Below, piece after piece: positions 43,332 through 52,202 of a stretch of DNA of 60,736 bases. This stretch comes from Virgibacillus_R byunsanensis. Its GTDB lineage: Bacteria; Bacillota; Bacilli; Bacillales; Amphibacillaceae. Within the stretch, counting starts at the first letter, position 1. Each line of letters begins with the position of its first letter. The DNA lies in the NCBI RefSeq assembly GCF_042675965.1, contig NZ_JBHTKJ010000053.1:1-60736 (forward strand), in the 5' to 3' direction. Position numbers and translations under genes: made by a program. Under the pieces are notes generated by a model. The model ran no database searches, was not told the origin of the DNA, and was given only the letters and a program-made list of their open reading frames with translations.

Positions 43332-43529
43332 TTAAAATTCTATGTATACAGTGTGGACAATATAATTCGACTTCTCCCCTTCATTTAGATCCACGCTAAA
43401 TTCATCGATGATATATTCAGGGACTTCATCAGTTCCTTTACAATCCAGGCATCGAAATATGAAAATCTTCTCTATTTCGTCATTTAACCCAAATGGGACA
43501 TCATCCTCTAACCACTTTACCAAATTCAT
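43332..43529 (-). CDS. Hypothetical small acidic protein, 65 residues
   Basis: MNLVKWLEDDVPFGLNDEIE opens the protein, followed by KIFIFRCLDCKGTDEVPEYI and a beta-like C-terminus. A single CxxC (CLDC) could bind metal. The start at 43529 has aggat 5 nt upstream; the frame is open further upstream but less protein-like. The composition looks like a real protein, but I recognise no family. It lies downstream of the histidine kinase on the same strand. Confidence 0.5.
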   Translation of the reverse strand: MNLVKWLEDDVPFGLNDEIEKIFIFRCLDCKGTDEVPEYIIDEFSVDLNEGEKSNYIVHTVYIEF

Positions 43530-43754
43530 TATTATCCTGTTCTTTTTTCTTAGACAAGTCCATGCTCCCTTTATTTCTTTACATCTTCTGTATCTTCTAT
43601 ATAATGATAAATCCATCCATAATCACTATTCCATATCCCTACAAGACCCATTGGCTTTGGACAATAAGGACATGGAAAGAGATCATGCTCAAATAATTCA
43701 ATCATACGTTGATGCTAGATTTTCTTCTAACGCTTTGTTTCTAACAATAAGAAA

Positions 43755-44840
43755 TTATTCTATGGGTAACGTAAACCAAAAAACATTTTTCCCATGATCG
43801 GTATCCACCCCGATCATTCCATTGTGACGATCTACAATTTCTTTTGCAATGGCTAACCCTAGACCAGATCCTCCTTTATCCCGGCTGCGAGAGGATTCCA
43901 CTCGATAAAAGCGTTTAAAAATATTCTCTTTATCTGTTTCTGGAATTAGTTCACTAAATCCTGCAATCGAAATTCTATAACTATCTTGTATTCTCTCACC
44001 CTTTACTACAATTGGGCTGTTTGATTGATCATAACGAATTGCATTATCAAGAAGATTGCTAATCACTTGTTGAACACCCTCTACATGAAGGGGTAACTCG
44101 GAAGGATCTGCATCTACTTGAATGGGAATTTGCGCTTTTTTAAGAGTCCATTCAAACATTGCAACACACTGGTCCACTACCTCCGTTATCTGCACGATCT
44201 GTCTTTTTGTAATAGATTGAGAGGAAACGTAATTCCATTCCTTTAGCTGTTCAAGCTGCTCCACCATTAACATAAGACGCTCTGATTCTTGGTAAAGGGA
44301 CTGATATAATGTTTCATTTCCTTTCACATCGCCTTGTTTCAATGCATGTAAATAACCCTTTAAATTAGCTAAAGGGGTACGGAATTCGTGGGATAGATCA
44401 GATACCAGCTTTTCACGATGTTGATCATTTAGTTGGAGCTGTTGAATGAGACTATTATACTGTTCGACCAATTGCCCTATTTCATCCTGGCCTGAAACAG
44501 GAACTGGATTTGGATAATCTCCTCGTTTCATCTGTTCAGTCGATTTGGTCAAATTGCGTATGGGTTTGATGAGCCTTTTTATTAAATAAAAATGAAGAAG
44601 ACTTCCAGCAATAACTGATATCGTAATAAATATCCATAAGTAGTTAAAAAGTGTTGCATTAAATTGCTGTTGACGTTGTACATCAAAATTTCCCATTCCT
44701 TCAACTAAAAAGCATGCCACATTATAAATAGCCCAGCTGCAAACGGTAATCGCTACCGTAATGATTAAACTGTTTAAAAACGTTAAACGCCATAAAAAAC
44801 CCTTTGGAAAGAAGGAGGTTATTTTACGTGTAAGTGACAA
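43755..44840 (-). CDS. Sensor histidine kinase with HAMP domain
   Basis: This 361-residue membrane kinase has two helices (about 20-42 and 65-88) enclosing only a short extracytoplasmic loop. A HAMP domain follows (RLIKPIRNLTKSTEQMKRGDYP), then the phosphoacceptor His in SDLSHEFRTPLANLKG, the N box QVISNLLDNAIRY and the G box GGSGLGLAIAKEIV. The short loop suggests sensing within the membrane or of membrane partners. The TTG start at 44840 overlaps the regulator gene by 17 nt, so the two are coupled. Confidence 0.9.
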   Translation of the reverse strand: MSLTRKITSFFPKGFLWRLTFLNSLIITVAITVCSWAIYNVACFLVEGMGNFDVQRQQQFNATLFNYLWIFITISVIAGSLLHFYLIKRLIKPIRNLTKSTEQMKRGDYPNPVPVSGQDEIGQLVEQYNSLIQQLQLNDQHREKLVSDLSHEFRTPLANLKGYLHALKQGDVKGNETLYQSLYQESERLMLMVEQLEQLKEWNYVSSQSITKRQIVQITEVVDQCVAMFEWTLKKAQIPIQVDADPSELPLHVEGVQQVISNLLDNAIRYDQSNSPIVVKGERIQDSYRISIAGFSELIPETDKENIFKRFYRVESSRSRDKGGSGLGLAIAKEIVDRHNGMIGVDTDHGKNVFWFTLPIE

Positions 44841-45510
44841 ATTTATACCCCATTCCTCGAACGGTTTGGATACGTGTTGGTTTACTAGGATTATCTTCTA
44901 CTTTTTCTCGAAGTTTTTTAATATGCGCATCGATGGTCCGATCCATAACAGTATGTTCTACATACGGATAAATTTGTGTTAATAACTGCTCACGTGTTAA
45001 AACGATGTTTGGATTCTTCATAAAACAATATAAAAGGTTAAATTCATATTTTGTCAGCTTCACTTCTCGGTCATATAGCAAAACTTCTCCTTTTATTGGT
45101 TTTATACACAATCCTTCATTAGCAATTTTTTGACAAAACTGTACCGTTCTACGTAATACTGCTTCAACATGTGCCATTAGCTCATTTGGGTCAAAAGGCT
45201 TTGTAATATAATCATCTGCTCCCATTTTCAATCCCGCAATCTTATCTTCAATCCGAGCCTTCGCAGACAGCATAATAATCGAGACTTCATTTCGTTCCTG
45301 CTCACGGACCCACTCACAGAATTCCTCTCCGCTTATCTTAGGTAGCATTAAGTCCAGGATAATTAAACACGGATGATGGTTTAAAAAGACTTCCTTCGCT
45401 ACTTCTCCATCTGCTGCTTCAACAACATCATAATTATATTTTTCCAAATAGATTCGTACAAGATCGCGAATCATCTTATCATCTTCAACCACTAAAACGG
45501 TCTGTTTCAT
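44824..45510 (-). CDS. OmpR/PhoB-family response regulator
   Basis: This 228-residue regulator has a receiver domain (acidic pair VVEDDKM, phospho-Asp in CLIILDLMLPKISG, Lys in YITKPFDPNEL) and a C-terminal winged helix (LTKYEFNLLYCFMKNPN, DAHIKKLREKVEDNP, VRGMGYKF). ATG 45510 is preferred, preceded by gaggtg. It is partner of the kinase encoded right after it. The thiol-redox genes just upstream are its nearest candidate targets or signal sources. Confidence 0.92.
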   Translation of the reverse strand: MKQTVLVVEDDKMIRDLVRIYLEKYNYDVVEAADGEVAKEVFLNHHPCLIILDLMLPKISGEEFCEWVREQERNEVSIIMLSAKARIEDKIAGLKMGADDYITKPFDPNELMAHVEAVLRRTVQFCQKIANEGLCIKPIKGEVLLYDREVKLTKYEFNLLYCFMKNPNIVLTREQLLTQIYPYVEHTVMDRTIDAHIKKLREKVEDNPSKPTRIQTVRGMGYKFVTYT

Positions 45511-45548
45511 ACGAGACACCTCTTCATTATTGTACGGCATCAGATGAT

Positions 45549-46145
45549 CTACTGCATCTTTTCAAATTCTTGAACCATAAGTTCATAATTTAAGGCACCA
45601 AAGGCTTTGTATTGAATTCGACCATTTGAGTCAACCATAAACGACGTAGGTATCGGCTGAATCTGGTATTCATTGGCTACAGCCGTCTGTTCATCCAATA
45701 AGATAGGAAATGTTAACTCGAATTCATCCACAAAATCCGGAATATCCTGAATACTTGCTTCAGTATCCGTCAAGTTAACCGCTAGTATAACGATATCCTT
45801 TTCTTCATGAAACTTTTGCATATCAGGCATCTCCGCTCTACATGGAGGACACCACGTTGCCCAGAAGTTCAACATGACACGTTTCCCTCTGAAATCGGAA
45901 AGCTTAACGGTGTCCCCCCCCAATGTTGAAAGTTCAAAGTCTGGTGCCATGTTTCCTGTTTCAAGACCTACCTTATCCTCTTCTCCACCATCGGTATTGT
46001 CGCCACTTCCATTAACAGTTAAGTGATCTTTAACTTCATAATCTTCACCTGAGGTTACAGTGGATTCGTCTGATTGTAAGACAAAATCATACACCGCCCA
46101 TACAAACATACCGACAATAATGGCTATAATGATTCCCTTTTTCAT
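45549..46145 (-). CDS. Membrane-anchored TlpA/ResA-like thiol-disulfide oxidoreductase
   Basis: This 198-residue protein has an N-terminal anchor (IIIAIIVGMFVWAVYDFVL), a Ser/Asp/Gly-rich linker, and an outward-facing thioredoxin domain with active site WCPPC in WATWCPPCRAEMP and cis-Pro region QPIPTSFMV. Such proteins keep cytochrome c heme-binding cysteines, or other extracytoplasmic thiols, reduced. ATG 46145 is preferred to GTG 46154, which sits on the ribosome binding site. Adjacent CcdA would pass electrons to it. Confidence 0.9.
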   Translation of the reverse strand: MKKGIIIAIIVGMFVWAVYDFVLQSDESTVTSGEDYEVKDHLTVNGSGDNTDGGEEDKVGLETGNMAPDFELSTLGGDTVKLSDFRGKRVMLNFWATWCPPCRAEMPDMQKFHEEKDIVILAVNLTDTEASIQDIPDFVDEFELTFPILLDEQTAVANEYQIQPIPTSFMVDSNGRIQYKAFGALNYELMVQEFEKMQ

Positions 46146-46156
46146 ATATTTCACTC

Positions 46157-46903
46157 CTAACCTAAATTAGACATCCATGTATCCTGTACTAGTTTTAACA
46201 GCAAATTAGAAATTCGTGACAACTGTCCTGTAAAAAGCAGTACACCCATCAAAATCATAATCGACCCGCCAACCTTCATAATTTTTTCACTATAACGTAC
46301 AATCCATCTCGTGGAGCCAAGGAAAAATGTAAGAATTAAAAAAGGTAAAGCAAAGCCGATAACATACATCATTGTATAAATTGTTCCTTGCGCCGGGTTA
46401 CTTGCAGCAACGATTAAAATCGATGCGAAAATTGGACCTATACATGGCGTCCATCCAGCAGCAAAGCCCATTCCAACAAAAATAGTCCCCATATAACCCA
46501 CTGGTTTTTTTGTAAAACGAAACCGTTTTTCTTTCATAAAGGTTGTAATTTTAAGCCAACCAGCAACAAATAACCCCATTATAATAATGAAGATCCCCGC
46601 TATTCGTTGAATAAACTGACCAGATTCACCAGCAAGTAATCCTTGAATCCATTGTCCAAGGAAAGAAACACCTATCCCTAATCCAATAAATATTAGGGAA
46701 ACACCAAACAAGAAAAACACAGAATGTATTAGTAACTTAGTCCGAATCTTTACGTTATTATTATTTTCTAATTCCTTCACACTCATACCAGTAATATAAG
46801 ATAAGTATGCCGGAAAGATCGGAAGCGTACATGGTGATAGAAATGAAAGTATCCCTGCACCTAAGGCCAACCATATAGTTAGTTCCGTGGCTGCTGTCAT
46901 CAA
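46157..46903 (-). CDS. ccdA: CcdA/DsbD-type membrane electron transporter
   Basis: This 248-residue protein has six membrane helices with one Cys in FLSPCTLPIFPAYLSYITG and one in GWTPCIGPIFASIL, the redox pair that shuttles electrons from cytoplasmic thioredoxin. It starts within the stop of the preceding gene (4-nt overlap) and ends 11 nt before the TlpA-like gene. CcdA plus a ResA-type partner is standard for cytochrome c maturation or extracytoplasmic disulfide reduction. It may be a second ccdA copy in this genome. Confidence 0.9.
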   Translation of the reverse strand: MMTAATELTIWLALGAGILSFLSPCTLPIFPAYLSYITGMSVKELENNNNVKIRTKLLIHSVFFLFGVSLIFIGLGIGVSFLGQWIQGLLAGESGQFIQRIAGIFIIIMGLFVAGWLKITTFMKEKRFRFTKKPVGYMGTIFVGMGFAAGWTPCIGPIFASILIVAASNPAQGTIYTMMYVIGFALPFLILTFFLGSTRWIVRYSEKIMKVGGSIMILMGVLLFTGQLSRISNLLLKLVQDTWMSNLG

Positions 46904-47547
46904 GACACCTGCTTTCCATTATTGTAAATATATAAACCAATACTAGTTATGAAAAATAAGATTAAAAACCATGGTGCCATCATATATCCGAACACCGTTA
47001 AAAATGGCAAGAAGAGCGCTAGCATTAATTGTCCAAAGACCCATCCAATTAACATGATACCTAGTAATTTTTCTTTTGTGATTCTGTCGTAAACCAACAT
47101 ATACACTACAATGAGCAGCATGACCAAGCCTAAGTATCCCCATGTATATGTATTTGAATTCCAAACTATTTGCACAAACTCATATACAAATGATGCTGCT
47201 AAAAATACCGGTATAAAGGAGTTTAATAGTGTTAAAACAGCAAGGTTATGACGCTTATATTTATAACCAATATTCAGCACAATAAATAATGTGGCCAGAT
47301 AAAATGCGTGTGAATCACTCGGATACGCTAAAATTGCAAGTGGATCTGTTATAAAAGTAGATATATTTAAAAGTATTTTTCCTACCCATATATAGATAAC
47401 AAAGTTTATGAGTAATGATGTTATTTCCTCTAACTGTTTTTTCTTTACTTGTGTTGGTAAAGGGCTGATTACAAAGAAAAAGATAAATCCCATAATAATA
47501 CTTACTACAATAATTCCTATTGAAGTTAATACACTAGCTATTGCCAT
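46900..47547 (-). CDS. Uncharacterised integral membrane protein, 215 residues
   Basis: The protein has about seven hydrophobic helices and few charged residues, starting MAIASVLTSIGIIVVSIIMG. Helix 1 is followed by PLPTQVKKKQLEEITSLLIN, a charged cytoplasmic loop. There are no cysteines that could form a redox pair. It is the first gene of the CcdA-TlpA-two-component operon and overlaps ccdA by 4 nt. Start ATG 47547 has tggagg upstream. It may be a membrane partner or sensor in the same system; that is inference. Confidence 0.75.
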   Translation of the reverse strand: MAIASVLTSIGIIVVSIIMGFIFFFVISPLPTQVKKKQLEEITSLLINFVIYIWVGKILLNISTFITDPLAILAYPSDSHAFYLATLFIVLNIGYKYKRHNLAVLTLLNSFIPVFLAASFVYEFVQIVWNSNTYTWGYLGLVMLLIVVYMLVYDRITKEKLLGIMLIGWVFGQLMLALFLPFLTVFGYMMAPWFLILFFITSIGLYIYNNGKQVS

Positions 47548-47679
47548 AAAGTTTCCTCCATCAGTTCTGAACTCAAATTTTATCATACAGGATGAATGTG
47601 AAAGTTTGATGAAAATAAAAAAAGAAATATTTGTTATACTGTATGGTAACCATATTATCCACTAAAAGGAGTTAATCTA

Positions 47680-48666
47680 ATGTCGTTACCTAAAGGGAAG
47701 TCCAATTGTATTACCGATGTACAAGGCGTAAAAGTTGGACATGTTACATTATATGAGAAATTAAGTGAAACAGAAACAGTTTGTACTGGTGTAACAGCTA
47801 TACTTCCACACGATGGAAATCTTTTTACTAAAAAAATTCGAACTGGGAGCCATGTTATTAATGGGTATGGAAAAACGAGTGGACTAGTACAAATGGAAGA
47901 ACTAGGGTTGCTCGAGTCACCAATTATGCTAACAAACACATTAAGTATTGGGCCTGTAACTCAAGGTACACTTACCTATATGCTAAATCAAAATCCAATG
48001 ATTGGTGATTCATCAAGCACCATTAATATTGTTGTAGGTGAGTGTAATGATAGTCATTTAAATTCTATCCGACAACAAGCTATCAAACCAGAACACGCTA
48101 TTGAAGCTATAAAAAATGCATCTGCAAAGCCCTCGGAAGAAGGAGCGATTGGTGCTGGTAAAGGAATGGTTTGCTTTGGATATAAAGGTGGGATCGGTAC
48201 TGCATCACGAACCGTTACTGTTGATCAACGTAAATTCACAATTGGCTGTCTTGTATTAACTAACTATGGAAAACGAGAAGAGGCATTATTCCGGGACTGG
48301 GGTGAAATTAAACTAGACACACCAGATGGATCTATCATGATGATCATTGGTACGGACGCTCCATTATATGACCGTCAATTAAAGCGCCTTAGTAAACGTT
48401 GTACCGCCGGCCTTGCACGTACCGGAAGCAATATATCCAATGGTAGTGGAGACATAGCAATTTCCTTCTCTACAGCAAATACATATAATCATGATGCGGA
48501 TTTACCTATAGAATCTATGACGTTTATCCGAGATGACCATCCCATTATGAATCAATTATTCCAGGCTGTTATCGAATCCACTGAAGAAGCAATTATCAGT
48601 TCACTTGAAAATGCAAAAACAACGGAAGGAAGGAAAGGAAGAGTTATAAAGAAAGCTCCATTATAA
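47680..48666 (+). CDS. P1-family (DmpA/BapA-type) peptidase
   Basis: This 328-residue Ntn-type hydrolase is of the S58/P1 family. Motifs are ITDVQGVKVGH at the N-terminus, KIRTGSHVINGYGKTSG, LTNTLSIGPVTQGTL, GEGAIGAGKGMVCFGYKGGIGTAS-like glycine-rich loops, and TDAPLYDRQLKRLSKRC. Family members self-cleave and act as aminopeptidases on D-Ala or beta-amino acid peptides; I did not assign the nucleophile. It is a single gene with its own ribosome binding site and terminator. Confidence 0.87.
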   Translation: MSLPKGKSNCITDVQGVKVGHVTLYEKLSETETVCTGVTAILPHDGNLFTKKIRTGSHVINGYGKTSGLVQMEELGLLESPIMLTNTLSIGPVTQGTLTYMLNQNPMIGDSSSTINIVVGECNDSHLNSIRQQAIKPEHAIEAIKNASAKPSEEGAIGAGKGMVCFGYKGGIGTASRTVTVDQRKFTIGCLVLTNYGKREEALFRDWGEIKLDTPDGSIMMIIGTDAPLYDRQLKRLSKRCTAGLARTGSNISNGSGDIAISFSTANTYNHDADLPIESMTFIRDDHPIMNQLFQAVIESTEEAIISSLENAKTTEGRKGRVIKKAPL

Positions 48667-48706
48667 GAAAAGGATTAGCGGCTTACCTGAGCTGCTAATC
48701 CTTTTC
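48667..48706. terminator. Bidirectional terminator between P1 peptidase and pseudouridine synthase
   Basis: Stem gaaaaggattagc / gctaatccttttc between convergent genes; T-rich arms serve both directions. Confidence 0.82.
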
Positions 48707-48707
48707 A

Positions 48708-49616
48708 TTATTTCGATTTTGTTAGAAAAGACTTTGGTACATCTGCAACGAATCGCAATAATTGTCCTGTTGTAGGGTGGCTAAATGATAATACTTTCGC
48801 ATGCAGTCCAAGTCTACCAATTTCATTCGTTTTCGAACCATATTTTTTATCCCCAACGACAGGATTACCTAAGTCCTGCATATGAACACGGATTTGGTTT
48901 TTCCGTCCCGTTTCTAATTGAACCTCTACCAAAGAAAAATCCTTATTGGATTGCAGCAATTTATAATGTGTGATTGCATGCTGTCCATCATATTTGTTAG
49001 GGCTTGAATACACTAAATGCGTAGTACTCTCTTTTAACCACGATGAAATATAACCTTTTTGTTTCTTTACTTCCCCTTCAACGAGTGCAACATACGTGCG
49101 TTCTTTTACATTTTCCTTCCAAGCGTCTTGTAATTTGCGCTTTACTTGTTCACTTTTAGCAAACATCATAACCCCGGATGTATCTTTATCTAGTCGATGA
49201 ACGACAAAAACTCTGTTTTGTGGGTTTTCTAGACGAACATGCTCCATTAATTGATGAAGTGCTGTTCGATGTTTTTCTTTCTCTGTTGCAATGGAAAGTA
49301 ACCCAGCTTCTTTCTTGATCACGATAATATCATCATCTTCATAAAGGATGGACATCCCGATTAAGGCACTTTCTTTTACTGCTTCCTTATTTTTTAAAAT
49401 GGTCACTGTCTGTCCTGGTTCTAGGACATAATTGTGCTGTGTTTCAATATGGTCATCAATGGTAACCTGTCCACGTGTAAGAATGGATTTAACTGAATTC
49501 CGACTACGATTTGACATCGACTTTAATAAAAAAGGAAGTAATTCTGATTGTTCTTCCACTGTATATATAAGAGAGTTAGCTATTTTCTTGTTTGTTGTTC
49601 GATGTTTTTTAGGCAT
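48708..49616 (-). CDS. RluA-family pseudouridine synthase
   Basis: This 302-residue enzyme converts uridines in RNA to pseudouridine. An N-terminal S4-like RNA-binding domain (about 20-85) precedes the catalytic core with HRLDKDTSGVMMFAKS, whose Asp is the nucleophile. Later segments are LVEVQLETGRKNQIRVHM and GLHAKVLSFSHP. Length matches the B. subtilis RluD-like set (YhcT, YlyB, YjbO); which orthologue, and so which RNA position, cannot be settled by eye. Confidence 0.9.
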   Translation of the reverse strand: MPKKHRTTNKKIANSLIYTVEEQSELLPFLLKSMSNRSRNSVKSILTRGQVTIDDHIETQHNYVLEPGQTVTILKNKEAVKESALIGMSILYEDDDIIVIKKEAGLLSIATEKEKHRTALHQLMEHVRLENPQNRVFVVHRLDKDTSGVMMFAKSEQVKRKLQDAWKENVKERTYVALVEGEVKKQKGYISSWLKESTTHLVYSSPNKYDGQHAITHYKLLQSNKDFSLVEVQLETGRKNQIRVHMQDLGNPVVGDKKYGSKTNEIGRLGLHAKVLSFSHPTTGQLLRFVADVPKSFLTKSK

Positions 49617-49694
49617 TTATTAAAACTCCTCTATTTAAAAAAATACTGCGTATACTTGTACTTAACATAAAGTTTATTTAATCTACATGCAAAT

Positions 49695-49925
49695 CTAATC
49701 CTCATCCTTTACGTCAATATCTTCTGGAATAGGCTCATTGAGATAATCCTGAATCATTTTACGGTATTTCTCAACTTGCTCAAGATGTGTAGTAAACTGT
49801 TCCTTATTAACAAGGTACTGTTCACCATCGTAAATAGCACGAATGCGATTATTTACAATAAGTGCTTTAATTTTTGATTCTTCTGTAGATAAAAATTCCG
49901 CTGTTTCCTGTATACTTAGGTACAT
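49695..49925 (-). CDS. Small excisionase-type helix-turn-helix protein
   Basis: This 76-residue protein begins MYLSIQETAEFLSTEESKIK, then ALIVNNRIRAIYDGEQYLVN, the wing-helix layout of MerR/Xis-type DNA-binding domains. The C-terminal third is acidic. There is no phage or integrase gene nearby, so it is more likely a small chromosomal DNA-binding protein than an excisionase. It is divergent to the acetamidase gene, which it could regulate. Confidence 0.75.
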   Translation of the reverse strand: MYLSIQETAEFLSTEESKIKALIVNNRIRAIYDGEQYLVNKEQFTTHLEQVEKYRKMIQDYLNEPIPEDIDVKDED

Positions 49926-50055
49926 AATACAGTTCCTTTCGTGTTTATCATTACTATTATTTTATCATCAACGAATAAACTATACTAACAACAATGATCA
50001 TCTCATGATAAAATTACTGTATTACAGATTAAACTTACAAGGAGTGGCACAATCA

Positions 50056-50991
50056 TTGATACATAATTTGAAATTAGACAAACAAAACTTCCACGGATCT
50101 TTCAGCAAAGACTATCAATCTATCTTGACAATTGATTCAGGTGATTCTGTTCGATTAACAACACTGGATATTCAGTGGGGTTACTCTCCATCAAAGGGAA
50201 AAGAGCGAACGTTTTTTACCTCTAGGGAAAATGAAGAAAAACCTGGTCACCCCATAATTGGACCAATTGCAATACGGGGTGCAAAACCTGGTATGGTGCT
50301 AGAAGTTAAGTTGAATGACATTGTTCCTGGATGGTATGGACAAAACTGGTCTGGAGGATTCAAAAGCTGGCAAAATGAAAAGCTAGGCTTAACAGATACA
50401 GAGAAAATTCAACTTGACTGGGAGCTAAGTCCAACTACTATGGTAGGAAGTAGCCATATTGGTGAAAGGCAATTCCAGGTTGGCCTGCAACCATTTATGG
50501 GTTTAATGGGTGTAGCACCAGCAGAACCTGGCATCCACACAACAGCCCCGCCTCGCAATTGTGGTGGAAATATTGATTGTAAAGAGCTAGTACGAGGGAG
50601 CAGTCTATTTTTGCCGATCTCAGTTGATGAGGCATTATTTTCCGTTGGGGATGGACATGCTGCCCAAGGTGATGGTGAGGTCTCAGGAACTGCTATCGAA
50701 TGTCCAATGGACTTGGTGGATATTACGTTAAACCTTAGAGATGATGTGAAATTAAATACACCAAGGGCAATGACACCTAGTGGATGGATAACATTTGGAT
50801 TCCATGAAGATTTAAATGAAGCAACTGCTGTAGCGCTTGATGAAATGATCCTACTGATCCAACAATTCCACAACATAACTAAAAAAGAAGCAACCGCTTT
50901 AGCCAGTGCTACTGTTGATCTGCACATTACACAGGTTGTAAACGGTGTGAAAGGTGTACATGCGATCCTTCCACATGGTGCAATACGGTAA
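50056..50991 (+). CDS. Acetamidase/formamidase-family protein
   Basis: This 311-residue FmdA/AmdA-type amidohydrolase would release ammonia from formamide, acetamide or a similar amide. Family motifs are FTSRENEEKPGHPIIGPIAI, PAEPGIHTTAPPRNCGGNID, GDGHAAQGDGEVSGTAIE and SAMVDLHITQVVNG-like C-terminal segments. TTG 50056 is preferred: aaggagtgg lies 9 nt upstream, and the longer frame would run into the opposite-strand HTH gene. Metal ligands lie in the GDGHAAQGDGE loop by family analogy. Confidence 0.85.
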   Translation: MIHNLKLDKQNFHGSFSKDYQSILTIDSGDSVRLTTLDIQWGYSPSKGKERTFFTSRENEEKPGHPIIGPIAIRGAKPGMVLEVKLNDIVPGWYGQNWSGGFKSWQNEKLGLTDTEKIQLDWELSPTTMVGSSHIGERQFQVGLQPFMGLMGVAPAEPGIHTTAPPRNCGGNIDCKELVRGSSLFLPISVDEALFSVGDGHAAQGDGEVSGTAIECPMDLVDITLNLRDDVKLNTPRAMTPSGWITFGFHEDLNEATAVALDEMILLIQQFHNITKKEATALASATVDLHITQVVNGVKGVHAILPHGAIR

Positions 50992-51047
50992 ATAACAGAA
51001 ACAGCTCTGGGAAACTGGAGCCGTTTTTGCTCCTTTATACACAGAAC

Positions 51048-51104
51048 AAAGGCGCTGGAGCTGGACACGGCTTACACAGTCAATAATTATCTACAGGCTC
51101 CTCT
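51048..51104 (+). repeat. Partial dispersed repeat (ggcgctggagctggac plus cttacacagtc)
   Basis: The right end of the aagcgcc element (ggcgctggagctggacacgg) is joined to cttacacagtcaataattat and ctacaggctcc, the block seen at 18196 and 42847. The joint form suggests the two blocks belong to one larger element. Confidence 0.65.
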
Positions 51105-51132
51105 AAAAAAGATTCGCATTGGATCGAATCTT
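51105..51132 (-). terminator. Terminator of the YolD-like gene
   Basis: On the minus strand aagattcg pairs with cgaatctt and is followed by ttttta. Confidence 0.8.
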
Positions 51133-51146
51133 GAAGCTCCCACATA

Positions 51147-51455
51147 TTACGCAAATTTATATGTCTTTATGCCCACAACATCATCCATGTTAATATCAAT
51201 TGTATTCTCACTTTCTATCTGAATAATCTGAAGTGTATTATCTACATGGGCTATCTTCCCAATGGCTATTTTAGGATTATGATATGCGTAGTATTTTACT
51301 TCTATTAATAAGTTTTCTCGAATAGCACGGACTAATGCACTGTTAATATTAAGTAATTGACCTTCATCTCTTACAAGATTTTTCTTATCAGAATTTCGTT
51401 GATAGGGTAAAAATAATACACTGTATCGCCTACTGTCCCCATGATAATTAAACAT
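51147..51455 (-). CDS. YolD-like protein under c-di-GMP riboswitch control
   Basis: This 102-residue protein has the YolD-type fold signature in its second half: LVRAIRENLLIEVKYYAYHN, then AIGKIAHVDNTLQIIQIESE and an INMDDVVGIK end. YolD proteins are often found beside Y-family DNA polymerases, but none is nearby. Here the gene stands alone between a riboswitch-terminator leader and its own terminator. The ribosome binding site (agagg) is ordinary. The c-di-GMP link suggests a role in the switch between motile and sessile life, which is inference. Confidence 0.72.
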   Translation of the reverse strand: MFNYHGDSRRYSVLFLPYQRNSDKKNLVRDEGQLLNINSALVRAIRENLLIEVKYYAYHNPKIAIGKIAHVDNTLQIIQIESENTIDINMDDVVGIKTYKFA

Positions 51456-51555
51456 TTCTTCATTCCTCTTTTATTTAAATTAGTTGTTCTTAAGCCTCTC
51501 GCATCTATCTACATTTCATATAAACACCCTTCTTCATCATGTACGGAATTATACA

Positions 51556-51583
51556 TAAAAATAGCCCACCAAAAATGGTGGAC
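51556..51583 (-). terminator. Riboswitch-linked terminator before the YolD-like gene
   Basis: On the minus strand ccacc/ggtgg close a loop of attttt-like sequence and are followed by gctattttta. It lies about 60 nt after the c-di-GMP aptamer and 100 nt before the gene, the position of an expression platform. Confidence 0.7.
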
Positions 51584-51642
51584 TTAATTTGTTAAATTAT
51601 GTAGAAACATAATAAACTATTAATGTTTTATCCAACCTTTTT

Positions 51643-51716
51643 CGGCGACCCGGCGATCATAGTTCAAAAACTTTAGACCCGTGGCTTTGCGACCTTACTT
51701 TTCAATAAGTTTGCCA
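51643..51716 (-). ncRNA. Class I cyclic di-GMP riboswitch (GEMM-I)
   Basis: On the minus strand the RNA reads ggcaaac at its 5' part, a gaaa-type tetraloop region, then ggtcgcaaagccacgggtct, a second hairpin (aaagtttttgaactatga), and closes with tcgccgggtcgccg. These are the conserved GEMM-I blocks: GGCAAAC, GNCGCAAAGCC, GGNCTAA and GCCGGGTNGCC. It should bind c-di-GMP and control the downstream terminator. Whether ligand turns the gene on or off is not visible. Confidence 0.88.
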
Positions 51717-52088
51717 TTTTCGTAGGTATTTATGATTATTGTAGGTAAATATAACTATACAACCTAACTTATATTATCAGTTTATAAAGCATTATTCAAC
51801 ACATACATTTACCGGCGTTAATCAACCTCTACATTACAATTAAATTCATAACCGTCATCTAAAAATATTTTCGAACTAAGGTTAGATAATGCAATTATTA
51901 ATGAATATTAAGTACTCTCTAAAGGAATATGCAGCTTTGTGTAAACGACATTAACATCAGCTATAATGTTATATATTATTCTGAAAAACCCTAACTCCCT
52001 TAAAAGCTAATTTATTTATAATGTTACAAAATTTATCATTACAGTGTCACTTATACATGGAAGTTATCAATGGGGATTAAAGATAAAA
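51717..52088. other. Riboswitch promoter region, no gene seen
   Basis: A/T-rich sequence with no believable frame. It must contain the minus-strand promoter of the riboswitch transcript; I see only weak -35/-10 candidates around 51745-51770. Confidence 0.4.
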
Positions 52089-52112
52089 TGACTCCAGAAC
52101 AATTCTGGAGTC
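52089..52112 (-). terminator. Terminator of the amino-acid ABC operon
   Basis: Stem tgactccagaa / ttctggagtca with a 2-nt loop, followed on the minus strand by ttttatct. It isolates the ABC operon from the riboswitch unit. Confidence 0.82.
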
Positions 52113-52202
52113 ATTTATCAGTTTCATCATAAAGACCTTATTATTATACTTTCCAATTTATGATTTTTAGTTCAAGTATAGTATTTGCCTTTGTGTTTAA
52201 AT

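Noticed and set aside
43408..43797. 129-codon plus-strand frame
   Set aside because: It lies opposite the small acidic protein and the end of the histidine kinase gene, has no ribosome binding site and looks like a shadow.
49695..49925. Prophage or integrative element suggested by an excisionase-like protein
   Set aside because: No integrase, phage gene or attachment-like repeat is nearby; the neighbours are ordinary chromosomal genes.
49843..50055. 71-codon N-terminal extension of the acetamidase-like gene
   Set aside because: It would overlap the opposite-strand HTH gene and adds a sequence foreign to the family; a clear ribosome binding site precedes TTG 50056.
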